DNA of 9,920 nucleotides from Bryobacterales bacterium (GTDB lineage: Bacteria > Acidobacteriota > Terriglobia > Bryobacterales > Bryobacteraceae): NCBI GenBank assembly GCA_003139735.1, contig PLGA01000348.1, positions 4,006-13,925 of the forward strand, in the 5' to 3' direction. A program made the position numbers and the translations under genes. Below the pieces are notes generated by a model. That model was given only the letters and a program-made list of their open reading frames with translations, was not told where the DNA came from and ran no database searches. Positions 1-6,749 of this stretch are shown one piece after another. Position 1 is the stretch's first letter. Every line of letters begins with the position of its first letter.

Positions 1-38
1 GGCTTATCTTAACGCCTATGCCTTTCACGGACAGCGCG

Positions 39-332
39 CTATTTTTTTTTGGAATCCGGCAGCATGAACACCTTGTCGCCGGGGCGCACCAGGTTGAGCC
101 GCTCTTCAACGATCCGTTCCTGCTCGGTCTGGCTGCCGAGCCGGTCGATCCGCTGTTTTGTCCGCTCGATATCCTTCTCCAGTTCGGCGTTGCGCTTGTC
201 CGCGGCCTGGATCTGGCGCTCCTTCTCGAACAGAGCGGCGATGCCCTTGGGACCCGCCAGGGTCGCAACTGCATAAATCGCGACCAACACGAATGCCAAC
301 GCGTAAGCGAATCTGGCAAGCCGTTCTTTCAT
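39..332 (-). CDS. Septum formation initiator, FtsB/DivIC-like
   Basis: Small bitopic membrane protein of 97 residues, of the size and layout of FtsB/DivIC. In that family it joins the FtsL-FtsQ complex at the division site. The sequence shows a short basic N-terminus (MKERLAR), one membrane segment at about residues 8-28, then a charged heptad-like coiled coil at about 34-75, rich in Glu, Lys and Arg. The C-terminal RIVEERLNLVRPGDKVFML pattern is typical of the family. The end is three lysines encoded by a run of nine T on the plus strand (42-50). The ATG at 332 is chosen because it gives the usual length and puts the membrane segment at the N-terminus; the frame stays open to 884 but has no other sensible start nearby. 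The ribosome site is weak. It is divergent from cutA. FtsB is favoured over other short coiled-coil membrane proteins, but homology was judged by eye. Confidence 0.82.
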   Translation of the reverse strand: MKERLARFAYALAFVLVAIYAVATLAGPKGIAALFEKERQIQAADKRNAELEKDIERTKQRIDRLGSQTEQERIVEERLNLVRPGDKVFMLPDSKKK

Positions 333-391
333 GCCTGGAAGATAATGATAGCATCGCTTGAGCGAATTCGTTTGCGAATTTTCGAATAAAT
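333..391. promoter_or_regulatory. Divergent promoter region between ftsB-like gene and cutA
   Basis: This 59-bp AT-richer gap must hold the start signals of both divergent genes unless they are read through from outside. GCGAATT occurs twice (362-368 and 374-380, 12 bp apart), followed by TTCGAA at 381-386. On the minus strand TATCAT (revcomp of 344-349) could be a -10 box for the left gene. No convincing -35/-10 pair is visible for cutA, and no clear Shine-Dalgarno site precedes its ATG. The assignment rests mainly on position. Confidence 0.35.
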
Positions 392-727
392 ATGACCGAT
401 AAGATTGTTGTTTTAAGCACCTGCGCCACCGAGGAGGAAGCGGAACGAATCGCGCGCCTGCTGGTGGAGCAGCGGCTGGCCGCTTGCGTGAATGTGATCC
501 CCGGAATCCGCAGCTACTATCGCTGGAAAGGCGCGGTGGAAACGGCCGGCGAATGCCTGCTCCTGGTGAAGTCTTCGCGCGATCTGTTCGATTCCCTGAC
601 GGCCGCGCTCGAAAAGGCGCACTCCTACGAAGTGCCCGAGGCGCTGGCGCTGGCGATTGTCGACGGCGCCGCGAATTACTTGCATTGGCTCGGCGGAAAT
701 TTGCGTTCCGAGGACGTCCGGGACTAG
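392..727 (+). CDS. cutA: Divalent-cation tolerance protein CutA
   Basis: A 111-residue protein matching the CutA1 family over its whole length, which is normal for the family. CutA forms a very stable trimer with a ferredoxin-like, PII-like fold; it is linked to copper and other divalent-cation tolerance in E. coli, but its cellular role remains unclear. Visible family hallmarks are the N-terminal strand KIVVLSTCATEEEAERIA, the RLAACVNVIPGIRSYYRWKG block (residues 28-47), LLLVKSS (56-62), HSYEVPEALAL (77-87, where the more usual form is HPYEVPE) and the terminal YLHWL (96-100). The ATG at 392 is the only start that fits the family N-terminus. The stop codon overlaps the GTG of the next gene by one base, suggesting translational coupling with the HAD gene. 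Confidence 0.93.
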   Translation: MTDKIVVLSTCATEEEAERIARLLVEQRLAACVNVIPGIRSYYRWKGAVETAGECLLLVKSSRDLFDSLTAALEKAHSYEVPEALALAIVDGAANYLHWLGGNLRSEDVRD

Positions 728-1422
728 TGTGCGATTCGTTACAATTGTCTTTGGACAATCGCCTGGCGCCCGGTCTCGCGTTGATTTTCGATATGGATGG
801 CGTGGTGCTGGATTCGAGCGGCATGCATGGGGAGGCGTGGACAGCCTTCAACCGCCAGTTCGGGTTGGATACAAGCGAGGCCATGCTTCAATCCATGTAC
901 GGCAGACGCAACGACGAGATTGTGCGCCACTTTTGCGGCGAAGACTTGCCGGCCGCGGAAGTCGCGGCGCTGGGGGCGGCCAAGGAGCGGCTGTTTCGCG
1001 CCGCCATCGCGGGCAGAGTAGAGGAGTTCTTAACGCCGGGGTTGCGGGCGTTTCTGGAACGGCATCGGGAGGCCCCCATGGCGGTCGCCAGCAACGCGGA
1101 ACGGGACAACGTGCGGTTCATCCTGGAGGAGGCCAAGCTGACGCCGTATTTTCGCGCGGTAGTGGACGGCTACCAAGTCGAGCGGCCCAAGCCGTTTCCC
1201 GATATCTACCTGCGCACGGCTGAACTGCTGGGCACGCCGCCGGCCGATTGCATCGTATTCGAGGACTCGCATACCGGAGTGCAAGCGGCGCGGGCCGCGG
1301 GGATGCGGGTGGCCGGCATCGGCTCGACGGATGCGGAGCTGCCGGGCGCCGCCCTCACCGTCGGGAGTTTTTTGGACCCGGAATTGGAGATATGGCTGCA
1401 AGCGCAAAGCCGCGCCGTTTGA
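727..1422 (+). CDS. HAD-superfamily hydrolase, beta-phosphoglucomutase-like
   Basis: A cytoplasmic phosphohydrolase or phosphomutase of the HAD superfamily (231 residues from the proposed start), closest in pattern to the beta-phosphoglucomutase/phosphatase group with an alpha-helical C1 cap. Motif I is FDMDGVVLDS with the nucleophile and acid Asp at 22 and 24. Motif II is the Ser in VASNAERDN (S122), motif III is Lys155 in RPKPFPDIYL, and motif IV is VFEDSHTGVQAARAAGM with E179 and D180. All catalytic positions are present, and a His (34) sits where beta-phosphoglucomutases have a cap-domain His. The proposed GTG at 727 overlaps the cutA stop (TAGTG), with GAGG at 710-713 rather far upstream. 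TTG codons at 745 and 751 are alternatives; the frame is open further upstream but there it lies inside cutA. The 3' end overlaps the next gene by 31 bp. Whether it is a mutase or a simple sugar-phosphate phosphatase cannot be told from sequence. Confidence 0.88.
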   Translation: MCDSLQLSLDNRLAPGLALIFDMDGVVLDSSGMHGEAWTAFNRQFGLDTSEAMLQSMYGRRNDEIVRHFCGEDLPAAEVAALGAAKERLFRAAIAGRVEEFLTPGLRAFLERHREAPMAVASNAERDNVRFILEEAKLTPYFRAVVDGYQVERPKPFPDIYLRTAELLGTPPADCIVFEDSHTGVQAARAAGMRVAGIGSTDAELPGAALTVGSFLDPELEIWLQAQSRAV

Positions 1423-3764
1423 AACGCTGGCGCATGGGCGCCGCGCTGGCGGCCCTGGCGTGCTGGCCGGCGTTCTGCCAGACCAGGCTCTCGCTCGAGG
1501 AACTCGGCGCGCGGGGACCGCAGCCGGATTACCTGCCCGCGCATCGCGGCGAGCGGGCGCTGGTTCGCGGAGTGGTTTCGGCGCGGCCCTTCCACTTTCC
1601 CGACTATACCCTGCTGGCTATCCAGGCAGAGGGGCGAGGCGGGGTGCTGCGAGCCGGCAAGGGCGATTTGAAGCTGGGCGCCTTCGTACCCGGCGACGAC
1701 GTCGAGGCCGAGGGGGTAGTCGACGGGCTGGCCGGCATGCCCATTCTTGCGGTGGAGCGGATTGGCGCGCTCGGCCGGGCGGAACCGCCCGCCCCTATCG
1801 ACGTTTCCCTTGGACAGATCCGGAGCTTCCCGGATAACATCCCCTATCTCGGGCGGCTGGTCCGTATGACAGCGCAAATCGACGAAGCATCCGACACGAC
1901 GGCCGGGGGGCAGATCTACGTGGGGCCGATGGCGGAATCGTTGAAGTTCTTCATCCCCAGCACGGCGGGCCAACCGGACTTGGGCGTTTTCAAACCCGGC
2001 GGGACGGCATTGGCCACCGGGGTGGCACTGCAATACTGCCCACTGCCTCCGTACAACCGTTTCTTCGAATTGTTGGTGGCGGATCCCGCCGACATCAAGG
2101 TCACCGCTCCGGTGGAGGGGTGGCCCTCGCTGCCGGTTCCGCCGCTGGCGCTGGCGGCGGCTATTTTCCTGGTGGCGCTGGTGTCCGTTTTGCTGTGGAC
2201 CCGCGAACGCCGGCTCCGCGAGCAGCGGAAACGGCTACGGGAGACGTATCAGCTTGGCGAAGAGATTCTGAGCGCCCCATCGGCGGGCGTCATGCTGAAG
2301 CGGATTTCCGAGGTTTTGCCGGGCATCCTGGGCGTCACGCGGGTCCAGTTGTTCGTCTACAACCGCGCCGCCAAGACGCTGGACGGGGCGCTTGACGAGA
2401 GCGGCGCGGCGGTTTCCATTTCGCTCTCTTCGCCCGGTGGGGGAACTCAAGCCGGCGTAGTGGCGTGCTTCTCCTACCGGACGCTGCTGGCGATTCCGGA
2501 CATCGACCGCAGCCCGTTCCCGATTGCTCGCGACGCCGGCGCGCAAGGCCCCCGGTCGCTTCTGTTTGTCCCGATGCTGGTGCAGGGCGAATCCGTGGGG
2601 GTGCTCGAACTGGACCAGGACGGCCACGCGCGCGACTTCACGCCCGATGAACAGGCTATGGCCCAGCACTTGGGAAACCAGATTGGCGTGGCGATCCGGC
2701 TGCAGGACCAGCGCTCGGTGCAGGAGCAGCTTTTCCGCACCGAGAAACTGGCGGCCGTGGGCCGGCTGATCTCGGCCATCGCCAACGAATTGCAGGCGCC
2801 GCTTTCCTCCATCTCCGAATTGGCGGACAAGGCGCTGGGCAAGGCGGCGGCCGGAGCGGCTGGCGGCGAGGTATCGGCCATCGCTTCGGAAGTGCGCAAG
2901 GCGGCGGATACGGTGTCCCGGCTGGTGGCCTTCTCCGGGAGCGAACTCGTGGAGGCGCGCCCGGTATGCGTTTCGACCTTGCTGCGCGACCTGATCGTGT
3001 TCCGCGAGGGCGATTGGAAAGCCTCCGGAATACGCACCGTAGACCTGATCTCGCCCGATCCGCTCTTCGTGCTGGGCGCCCGGGGCCAGTTGGAGCAGGT
3101 CTTTCTGAACCTCCTTGTTCACGCCGAGCAGTCCCTGGCGGAGGCCGCCGAGAAGGTCATTTCCATCCGCACCATTGTGCTGAGCAAGCGCCTGGTGGTG
3201 GAGATCGCTTTTACAGCCCCGCCCGAGCCGCCGTATAGGGCAGGGGAGACGGCATCGCTTCTAGGCGTGACTCGCAGCGTCATCGCCGGGCATGGCGGAG
3301 AGGCGCGTCTGGTGGTGAAGAGCGGCCAGGATCCCTGCTTCGAAGTGGAATTCCCAATCGCGCAGGAGCGCGTGACTGTGGCCGCCGGTCCTGCCCGCGA
3401 CCCGTCGCGGCGGATAACGGCCATGGTGATCGAACCCGAAGAGGCCGCTCAGCGACAACTGTCGGCCCTGCTGACCGCGCAAGGCTGCCGGGTAATCCCG
3501 CTCGACAACGCCGACGCCGGTCTGGAACTCGTGCAACGGATGCGTTTCGACTTGGCCTTCTGCTCGGTTCACGCTCCCGGTCTGAATTGGGTGGAACTCT
3601 CCGAGCGGATGCAGGCACGGATCGGAGGCTTCGCGCTCCTTTCCGACCATTACGACGCCGAGCTAAGCGCCGATTTCGAGGGACCCAGCCGTTTTGTTCT
3701 GCCCAAGCCGGTACAGGAGCAGGATCTGGAGCGGGTCTTATACGCGGCCGAACGGCCGTCCTAG
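1392..3764 (+). CDS. Membrane-bound degenerate hybrid histidine kinase (GAF, HisKA/HATPase-like, REC-like)
   Basis: A 790-residue sensor protein. Order of parts: signal or anchor segment (about 10-29); extracytoplasmic beta-rich region (about 50-240) with two similar OB-fold-like halves; membrane helix (251-269); charged linker; GAF-like domain (about 287-437); HisKA-like dimerisation helix (448-480); HATPase-like domain (about 525-657); receiver-like domain (about 674-788). The folds are recognisable but the active residues are replaced. The H-box reads AVGRLISAIANELQAP, with Asn465 where the phosphoacceptor His belongs. The N-box has His577 for the key Asn (NLLVHAEQ). The DxGxG glycine box is FTAPPEP, and GLGL is LLGV. 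In the receiver, Ser725 replaces the phosphorylated Asp (FDLAFCSVHAPG) and Glu-Pro (681-682) replaces the acidic pair, though Lys772 remains. It is probably a scaffold or sensor rather than a kinase. The ATG at 1392 has GGAG only two bases upstream; ATG 1434 is an alternative. Translation is probably coupled to the overlapping HAD gene. Confidence 0.85.
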   Translation: MAASAKPRRLKRWRMGAALAALACWPAFCQTRLSLEELGARGPQPDYLPAHRGERALVRGVVSARPFHFPDYTLLAIQAEGRGGVLRAGKGDLKLGAFVPGDDVEAEGVVDGLAGMPILAVERIGALGRAEPPAPIDVSLGQIRSFPDNIPYLGRLVRMTAQIDEASDTTAGGQIYVGPMAESLKFFIPSTAGQPDLGVFKPGGTALATGVALQYCPLPPYNRFFELLVADPADIKVTAPVEGWPSLPVPPLALAAAIFLVALVSVLLWTRERRLREQRKRLRETYQLGEEILSAPSAGVMLKRISEVLPGILGVTRVQLFVYNRAAKTLDGALDESGAAVSISLSSPGGGTQAGVVACFSYRTLLAIPDIDRSPFPIARDAGAQGPRSLLFVPMLVQGESVGVLELDQDGHARDFTPDEQAMAQHLGNQIGVAIRLQDQRSVQEQLFRTEKLAAVGRLISAIANELQAPLSSISELADKALGKAAAGAAGGEVSAIASEVRKAADTVSRLVAFSGSELVEARPVCVSTLLRDLIVFREGDWKASGIRTVDLISPDPLFVLGARGQLEQVFLNLLVHAEQSLAEAAEKVISIRTIVLSKRLVVEIAFTAPPEPPYRAGETASLLGVTRSVIAGHGGEARLVVKSGQDPCFEVEFPIAQERVTVAAGPARDPSRRITAMVIEPEEAAQRQLSALLTAQGCRVIPLDNADAGLELVQRMRFDLAFCSVHAPGLNWVELSERMQARIGGFALLSDHYDAELSADFEGPSRFVLPKPVQEQDLERVLYAAERPS

Positions 3765-3809
3765 TGTAGTGCGGCAGACAGAATGCGAAATATCCTGGAC
3801 AGTCGAGAC

Positions 3810-3882
3810 AACCGCTCCCTAACGGTCGCGGCTCTGCAAAACCAAGCAACTCCAACAGAGCCGCGACCGTGAGGGAGCGGTT
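3810..3882. repeat. Long inverted repeat, 27-bp arms, 19-nt loop
   Basis: The left arm (3810-3836, beginning AACCGCTCCC) and the right arm (3856-3882, ending GGGAGCGGTT) are reverse complements at 26 of 27 positions. The single mismatch is at 3821 versus 3871. The loop 3837-3855 is A/C-rich. The stem is GC-rich and would fold strongly in RNA read from either strand. No T-run follows, so it is not a standard intrinsic terminator, although it could impede transcription or protect the 3' end of the upstream mRNA. Confidence 0.9.
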
Positions 3883-3883
3883 T

Positions 3884-3905
3884 CCGACGCGATCATACAC
3901 GTCGG
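3884..3905. repeat. Short secondary hairpin in the palindromic element
   Basis: CCGACG (3884-3889) and CGTCGG (3900-3905) are perfect inverted repeats around a 10-nt loop, just right of the main hairpin. The stem is only six pairs, so it could be chance in GC-rich DNA, but it lies inside the proposed element and may belong to its folded form. Confidence 0.4.
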
Positions 3906-3967
3906 GATTTCGGCCGCAGACCACTAGAGATTTTTCGGACAGATTGGGGACTGGTGCAGAATGGAAC

Positions 3968-4714
3968 ATGCGGGAAATTGCGCCGGGCGTGGCTGTCATT
4001 CCCACGCTGATCGCCAATGCGTATCTGGTGGGCGACCGCGCTTCGTGGGTCCTGGTGGATGCCTGCACGCCAGGAAACGAGAGCCGGATTCGACGTGCGG
4101 CGGAACGCCGTTTCGGCCGCGGAAGCCGGCCGCGCGCAATCCTGCTCACGCACGGGCATTTCGACCACGCCGGATCGGCCGGTCCGCTGGCGGATGTATG
4201 GGGCGTGCCCATCTACGCCCACCCGCTTGAGCTCCCATACCTCACAGGCCGGTCGAACTACCCGCCCTTCGATCTGAAATCGCCTGGATTCTTCACTCGG
4301 ATTGCGAAGTTCTTCCCAACCGGCACAGTCGATCTGGGAACGCGCGCCGGCGCGCTGGAACCGAAACGGGCCATTCCGGGCCTCCCTGATTGGGAGACGA
4401 TCGAGACTGCCGGCCATACGCCGGGCCACGTGGCGTTCTTCCGCCGCGGGGATGCATTTCTACTGGCCGGCGACGCGGTCACCACCATGAACCTCGACAG
4501 CTTTTGGGACACGGTCGCCAGACGAAAACAGGTGTGCCGGCCGCCCGTCCCCGCCACCTCGAATTGGGGAAATGCACGACGCTCGGTGGAGCGGCTGGCG
4601 AGTCTGCGCCCCTTGTGGATCGCCTCTGGCCACGGCGTTCCCATGCGGGACGCCGCCGATGAGTTGTCGCGCCTGGCCGACAACTTTCACTGTCCCGAAA
4701 ATGTGCAATGCTAG
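3968..4714 (+). CDS. Metallo-beta-lactamase-fold hydrolase
   Basis: A 248-residue protein of the MBL-fold hydrolase superfamily, likely cytoplasmic because no signal peptide is visible. The full dinuclear metal site is present: THGHFDH with H62, H64, D66 and H67, then H150 in ETAGHTPGHV, D169 in LLAGDAV, and H222 in IASGHGVP. The TPGH motif and single-domain size fit the glyoxalase-II-like and general MBL-hydrolase groups, but no feature fixes the substrate. The ATG at 3968 gives the usual start just before the first strand (REIAPGVAVIPT). A GTG at 3869 in the same frame would add 33 residues, but it lies inside the palindromic element and the extra residues do not look like protein of this family. 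No strong Shine-Dalgarno site is visible. The next gene begins 29 bp after the stop, so the two may be co-transcribed. Confidence 0.88.
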   Translation: MREIAPGVAVIPTLIANAYLVGDRASWVLVDACTPGNESRIRRAAERRFGRGSRPRAILLTHGHFDHAGSAGPLADVWGVPIYAHPLELPYLTGRSNYPPFDLKSPGFFTRIAKFFPTGTVDLGTRAGALEPKRAIPGLPDWETIETAGHTPGHVAFFRRGDAFLLAGDAVTTMNLDSFWDTVARRKQVCRPPVPATSNWGNARRSVERLASLRPLWIASGHGVPMRDAADELSRLADNFHCPENVQC

Positions 4715-4731
4715 ACTCAAGTTGGCAAGTC

Positions 4732-4736
4732 GGGAG
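4732..4736 (+). promoter_or_regulatory. Ribosome binding site deciding the VWA gene start
   Basis: GGGAG lies seven bases before ATG 4744. This supports that start over ATG 4708, which overlaps the stop codon of the metallo-hydrolase gene and lacks a comparable site. Confidence 0.7.
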
Positions 4737-4743
4737 TAGGATC

Positions 4744-5733
4744 ATGAAGTGGAGAACCTGGGCTGCTTCGATCACTTGCGCCTTGGCACTGGCGGCGCTG
4801 TTTTCGGGACGGGCCCCGGGACAGGAAGCCGCGGGCGCGAGATCCGGCCAAACGGCCACCGCGCCTGAAAACCCCCCTCAAGACACGGGGCTCAAGCTGC
4901 GGGTGGAAACCACCCTGGTGCAGATCCCGGTAGCGGTAACCGATTCGGTGAACCGTTTCGTCCTCGGGCTTCAAAAGGAAGATTTTCATTTATTGGAAGA
5001 TGGCGTCGAACAGAAAGTGGCGCACTTCTCAGGCGAGGACGCGCCTCTTTCGGTCGGGCTGGTCTTCGACGAGAGCGGCAGCATGGACGAGAAGGTCCGG
5101 ACTTCTCAGGTGGCAGTCGCCCAGTTTTTGAAAACTCTGAACGCGGACGACGAAGCGTTTCTGGTGGAGTTCAGCGACAGCGCGAAAGTTACGGTCGGAT
5201 TCACGTCCCACGCCGAAGAAATCAACAACGCGCTGAAGCAGTCGCAGCCGACCGGCCAGACCGCGATGCTCGACGCCATCGACGTTGCCCTGCGCGAGAT
5301 GAAGAAGGCGAAGAACTCCCGCAAGGCCATCGTGATCGTTTCCGACGGCGGCGACAACCACAGCCACTACACCGCGGCGCAGATCGAATCGCTGGTTCGC
5401 GAAGCGGATGTCCAGATCTACGCCATGGGCGTGTATGAGCGCATCCTGCTGTTTGGGCTGACCCCCGAGGAGATTTCCGGGCCGCAATTGCTATCGGAAA
5501 TTGCGACGCAAACTGGCGGGCGCGCTTTCGCGGCGCAACTGACCAGCGATCTGCCGAGCGTCGCCGCCCGGATTGCGCTCGAATTGCGAAATCAATATGT
5601 TCTCGGCTACTACCCGAAGGATCAAACCAGAGATGGAAAATACCGTCACGTGGAAGTCAAGCTCGCGCAACCGCACGGCGTTTCGCCCCTCAAGGCGCAT
5701 TGGCGGCTCGGCTACTATGCTCCAACTCAATGA
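4744..5733 (+). CDS. Secreted VWA-domain protein (VWFA-related acidobacterial type)
   Basis: A 329-residue exported protein. Residues 1-27 form a signal peptide (MKWRTW, hydrophobic stretch, then a likely cut near APGQ). After a Pro/Gly/Ala-rich linker comes a short beta module (about 51-96, VQIPVAVTD...LQKEDFHLLEDGVEQKVAHF) and a von Willebrand A domain (about 101-290). The MIDAS metal site is intact: DESGS (D109, S111, S113), T173 in the GQTAMLDA loop and D201 in VSDGGDN. The C-terminal LRNQYVLGYYP and the closing strand pattern fit the family described as VWFA-related acidobacterial domain, whose function is unknown; metal-dependent protein binding in the envelope is the general expectation for VWA domains. 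The ATG at 4744 is favoured by GGGAG seven bases upstream; ATG 4708, overlapping the previous stop, would spoil the signal peptide. It is convergent with the next gene, 7 bp away. Confidence 0.92.
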   Translation: MKWRTWAASITCALALAALFSGRAPGQEAAGARSGQTATAPENPPQDTGLKLRVETTLVQIPVAVTDSVNRFVLGLQKEDFHLLEDGVEQKVAHFSGEDAPLSVGLVFDESGSMDEKVRTSQVAVAQFLKTLNADDEAFLVEFSDSAKVTVGFTSHAEEINNALKQSQPTGQTAMLDAIDVALREMKKAKNSRKAIVIVSDGGDNHSHYTAAQIESLVREADVQIYAMGVYERILLFGLTPEEISGPQLLSEIATQTGGRAFAAQLTSDLPSVAARIALELRNQYVLGYYPKDQTRDGKYRHVEVKLAQPHGVSPLKAHWRLGYYAPTQ

Positions 5734-5740
5734 GTAGGGG

Positions 5741-6742
5741 CTACCGGTGACCAACGCCGCGCACTACGATATGCGGCGGCGGGGCGCCGCGCACAGGCGC
5801 GGGGCGCACACCCGGAGCAAGCGGAGCGCGCGGAACCGTAATCGGAACATGGACGCCGGTTCCCGGTAAAACTCCGATGTGACCGTAAATGGAAGGGTAG
5901 CCGTTTCGGAGGCCCGGCCCCATGAGGCCCAAAATGAGGGGTGGATACGCGTAACCGGGCAGGTAGATCGAGTTGAACCCCGGCTGGTAAAGGGTGTAAG
6001 AGCCATACGGACCGGAGGAAACCAGGCCAAGAGCAGGCACGCCGAGGAACGGATAATTCGTGAAGCCGTCCGAAGCGCTCTGCGAAGCGGGATCTTCGCC
6101 AATCTGCGCCGTGATGGCATCGTCCGCGGCAATCGATTCGCCGCGGCCGTCGGCCCACTCGCTGAGCGCGTCGGCAGGCTCCCCGATCGACCGCTCGGGC
6201 GCCAGTTCGTCCGCCAACGACAGCTTCATGCCGTCTGCTACGGAGACGGGCTTATCGGCAGTCCCGTCGAACACTTCCGCCGAGCCTTGGCTGACCCACA
6301 AGCGCGGCGGATCGGAATCGATCCGGTAGACGCCTTTCTGGAGGAAGTGAACCTTCCGATCCTTATAAACCAAGGTGACCGATGTACCTGAATTGGGCTC
6401 GCCCGAATCCACGAGGACAGAGCCTGTCTCCAATTGGACCTGCGTGTCCGCGAGGTCGTTCGCGACCATGCGAATTGCGCTCCGCTCACCCATGCGAAGG
6501 AAGACGCCGGGCGTGAGCAGCACCTCCGCGCGGCCGTCCGCCGTGCGCAGTTCGGCGCCTTGGGGCACGCTTGGAAACTTGCCCAGATGAGATTCCAGCG
6601 GTTGATCGCCCAAATAAACGGCGCCTTCGAAATAGTGGATCACGCCGGAACGGGTGGAGATCACCGACTGCGCGCCCGCCGGAAGCGTCAGCGCCAGGAA
6701 CGCAGCCAAAGTTAAGAACGCGCAGCTACAACTCTTGGGCAC
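5741..6742 (-). CDS. Exported FecR-domain protein
   Basis: A 333-residue envelope protein. A signal peptide covers residues 1-24 (hydrophobic 8-21, likely cut LPAGA/Q). A beta-rich region follows with FecR-domain character at about 59-165: QGAELRTADGRAEVLLTPGV, LRMGERSAIRM and LETGSVLVD. Next is an acidic, low-complexity linker (about 177-225), then a Tyr/Pro/Gly/Leu-rich stretch (about 229-292, with repeated YP and LPG) and a Pro/Arg/Val tail to the end. FecR domains are best known from anti-sigma regulators of iron uptake, but here no sigma factor, TonB receptor or cytoplasmic regulator is adjacent and the protein starts with an export signal, so a structural or ligand-binding envelope role is more likely. 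The start is GTG at 6742, supported by AGGGGGA seven bases upstream and by a promoter behind it. Confidence 0.8.
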   Translation of the reverse strand: MPKSCSCAFLTLAAFLALTLPAGAQSVISTRSGVIHYFEGAVYLGDQPLESHLGKFPSVPQGAELRTADGRAEVLLTPGVFLRMGERSAIRMVANDLADTQVQLETGSVLVDSGEPNSGTSVTLVYKDRKVHFLQKGVYRIDSDPPRLWVSQGSAEVFDGTADKPVSVADGMKLSLADELAPERSIGEPADALSEWADGRGESIAADDAITAQIGEDPASQSASDGFTNYPFLGVPALGLVSSGPYGSYTLYQPGFNSIYLPGYAYPPLILGLMGPGLRNGYPSIYGHIGVLPGTGVHVPITVPRAPLAPGVRPAPVRGAPPPHIVVRGVGHR

Positions 6743-6749
6743 CAGGATA

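Larger units (their letters stand above)
3761..3927. repeat. MITE/REP-like palindromic element
   Basis: A 167-bp non-coding, nearly symmetric element fills most of the gap between the sensor gene and the metallo-hydrolase gene. Its ends are imperfect inverted repeats: CTAGTGTAGTGCGGCAGA at 3761-3778 matches the reverse complement of 3910-3927 at 14 of 18 positions. Both ends carry CTAG, which could be a target duplication. Spacers of 31 and 27 bp surround a central hairpin at 3810-3882. No open reading frame of its own was seen, so if mobile it would depend on a transposase elsewhere. The left end coincides with the TAG stop of the sensor gene. The boundaries are judged by eye. Confidence 0.55.

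Noticed and set aside
1..38. Possible gene end or promoter at the left edge.
   Set aside because: Thirty-eight bases beyond the ftsB-like stop show no reading frame or signal that can be assigned.
484..726. An N-terminal extension of the HAD gene inside cutA.
   Set aside because: The extra residues are an out-of-frame reading of cutA; HAD motif I already sits at the normal distance from the GTG at 727.
3869..3967. A longer start (GTG 3869) for the metallo-hydrolase.
   Set aside because: It would begin inside the right arm of the palindrome and adds 33 residues with no family similarity; ATG 3968 fits the fold.
3280..4212. A 310-codon open frame on the minus strand across the sensor 3' end, the palindromic element and the metallo-hydrolase 5' end.
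   Set aside because: It is antisense to two well-supported genes and the repeat, has arginine- and proline-rich shadow composition, and shows no recognisable domain.
5725..5744. Small inverted repeats (ACTCA/TGAGT and GTAG/CTAC) at the convergent VWA/FecR junction as a bidirectional terminator.
   Set aside because: Stems of four to five pairs without T-runs are too weak to call.
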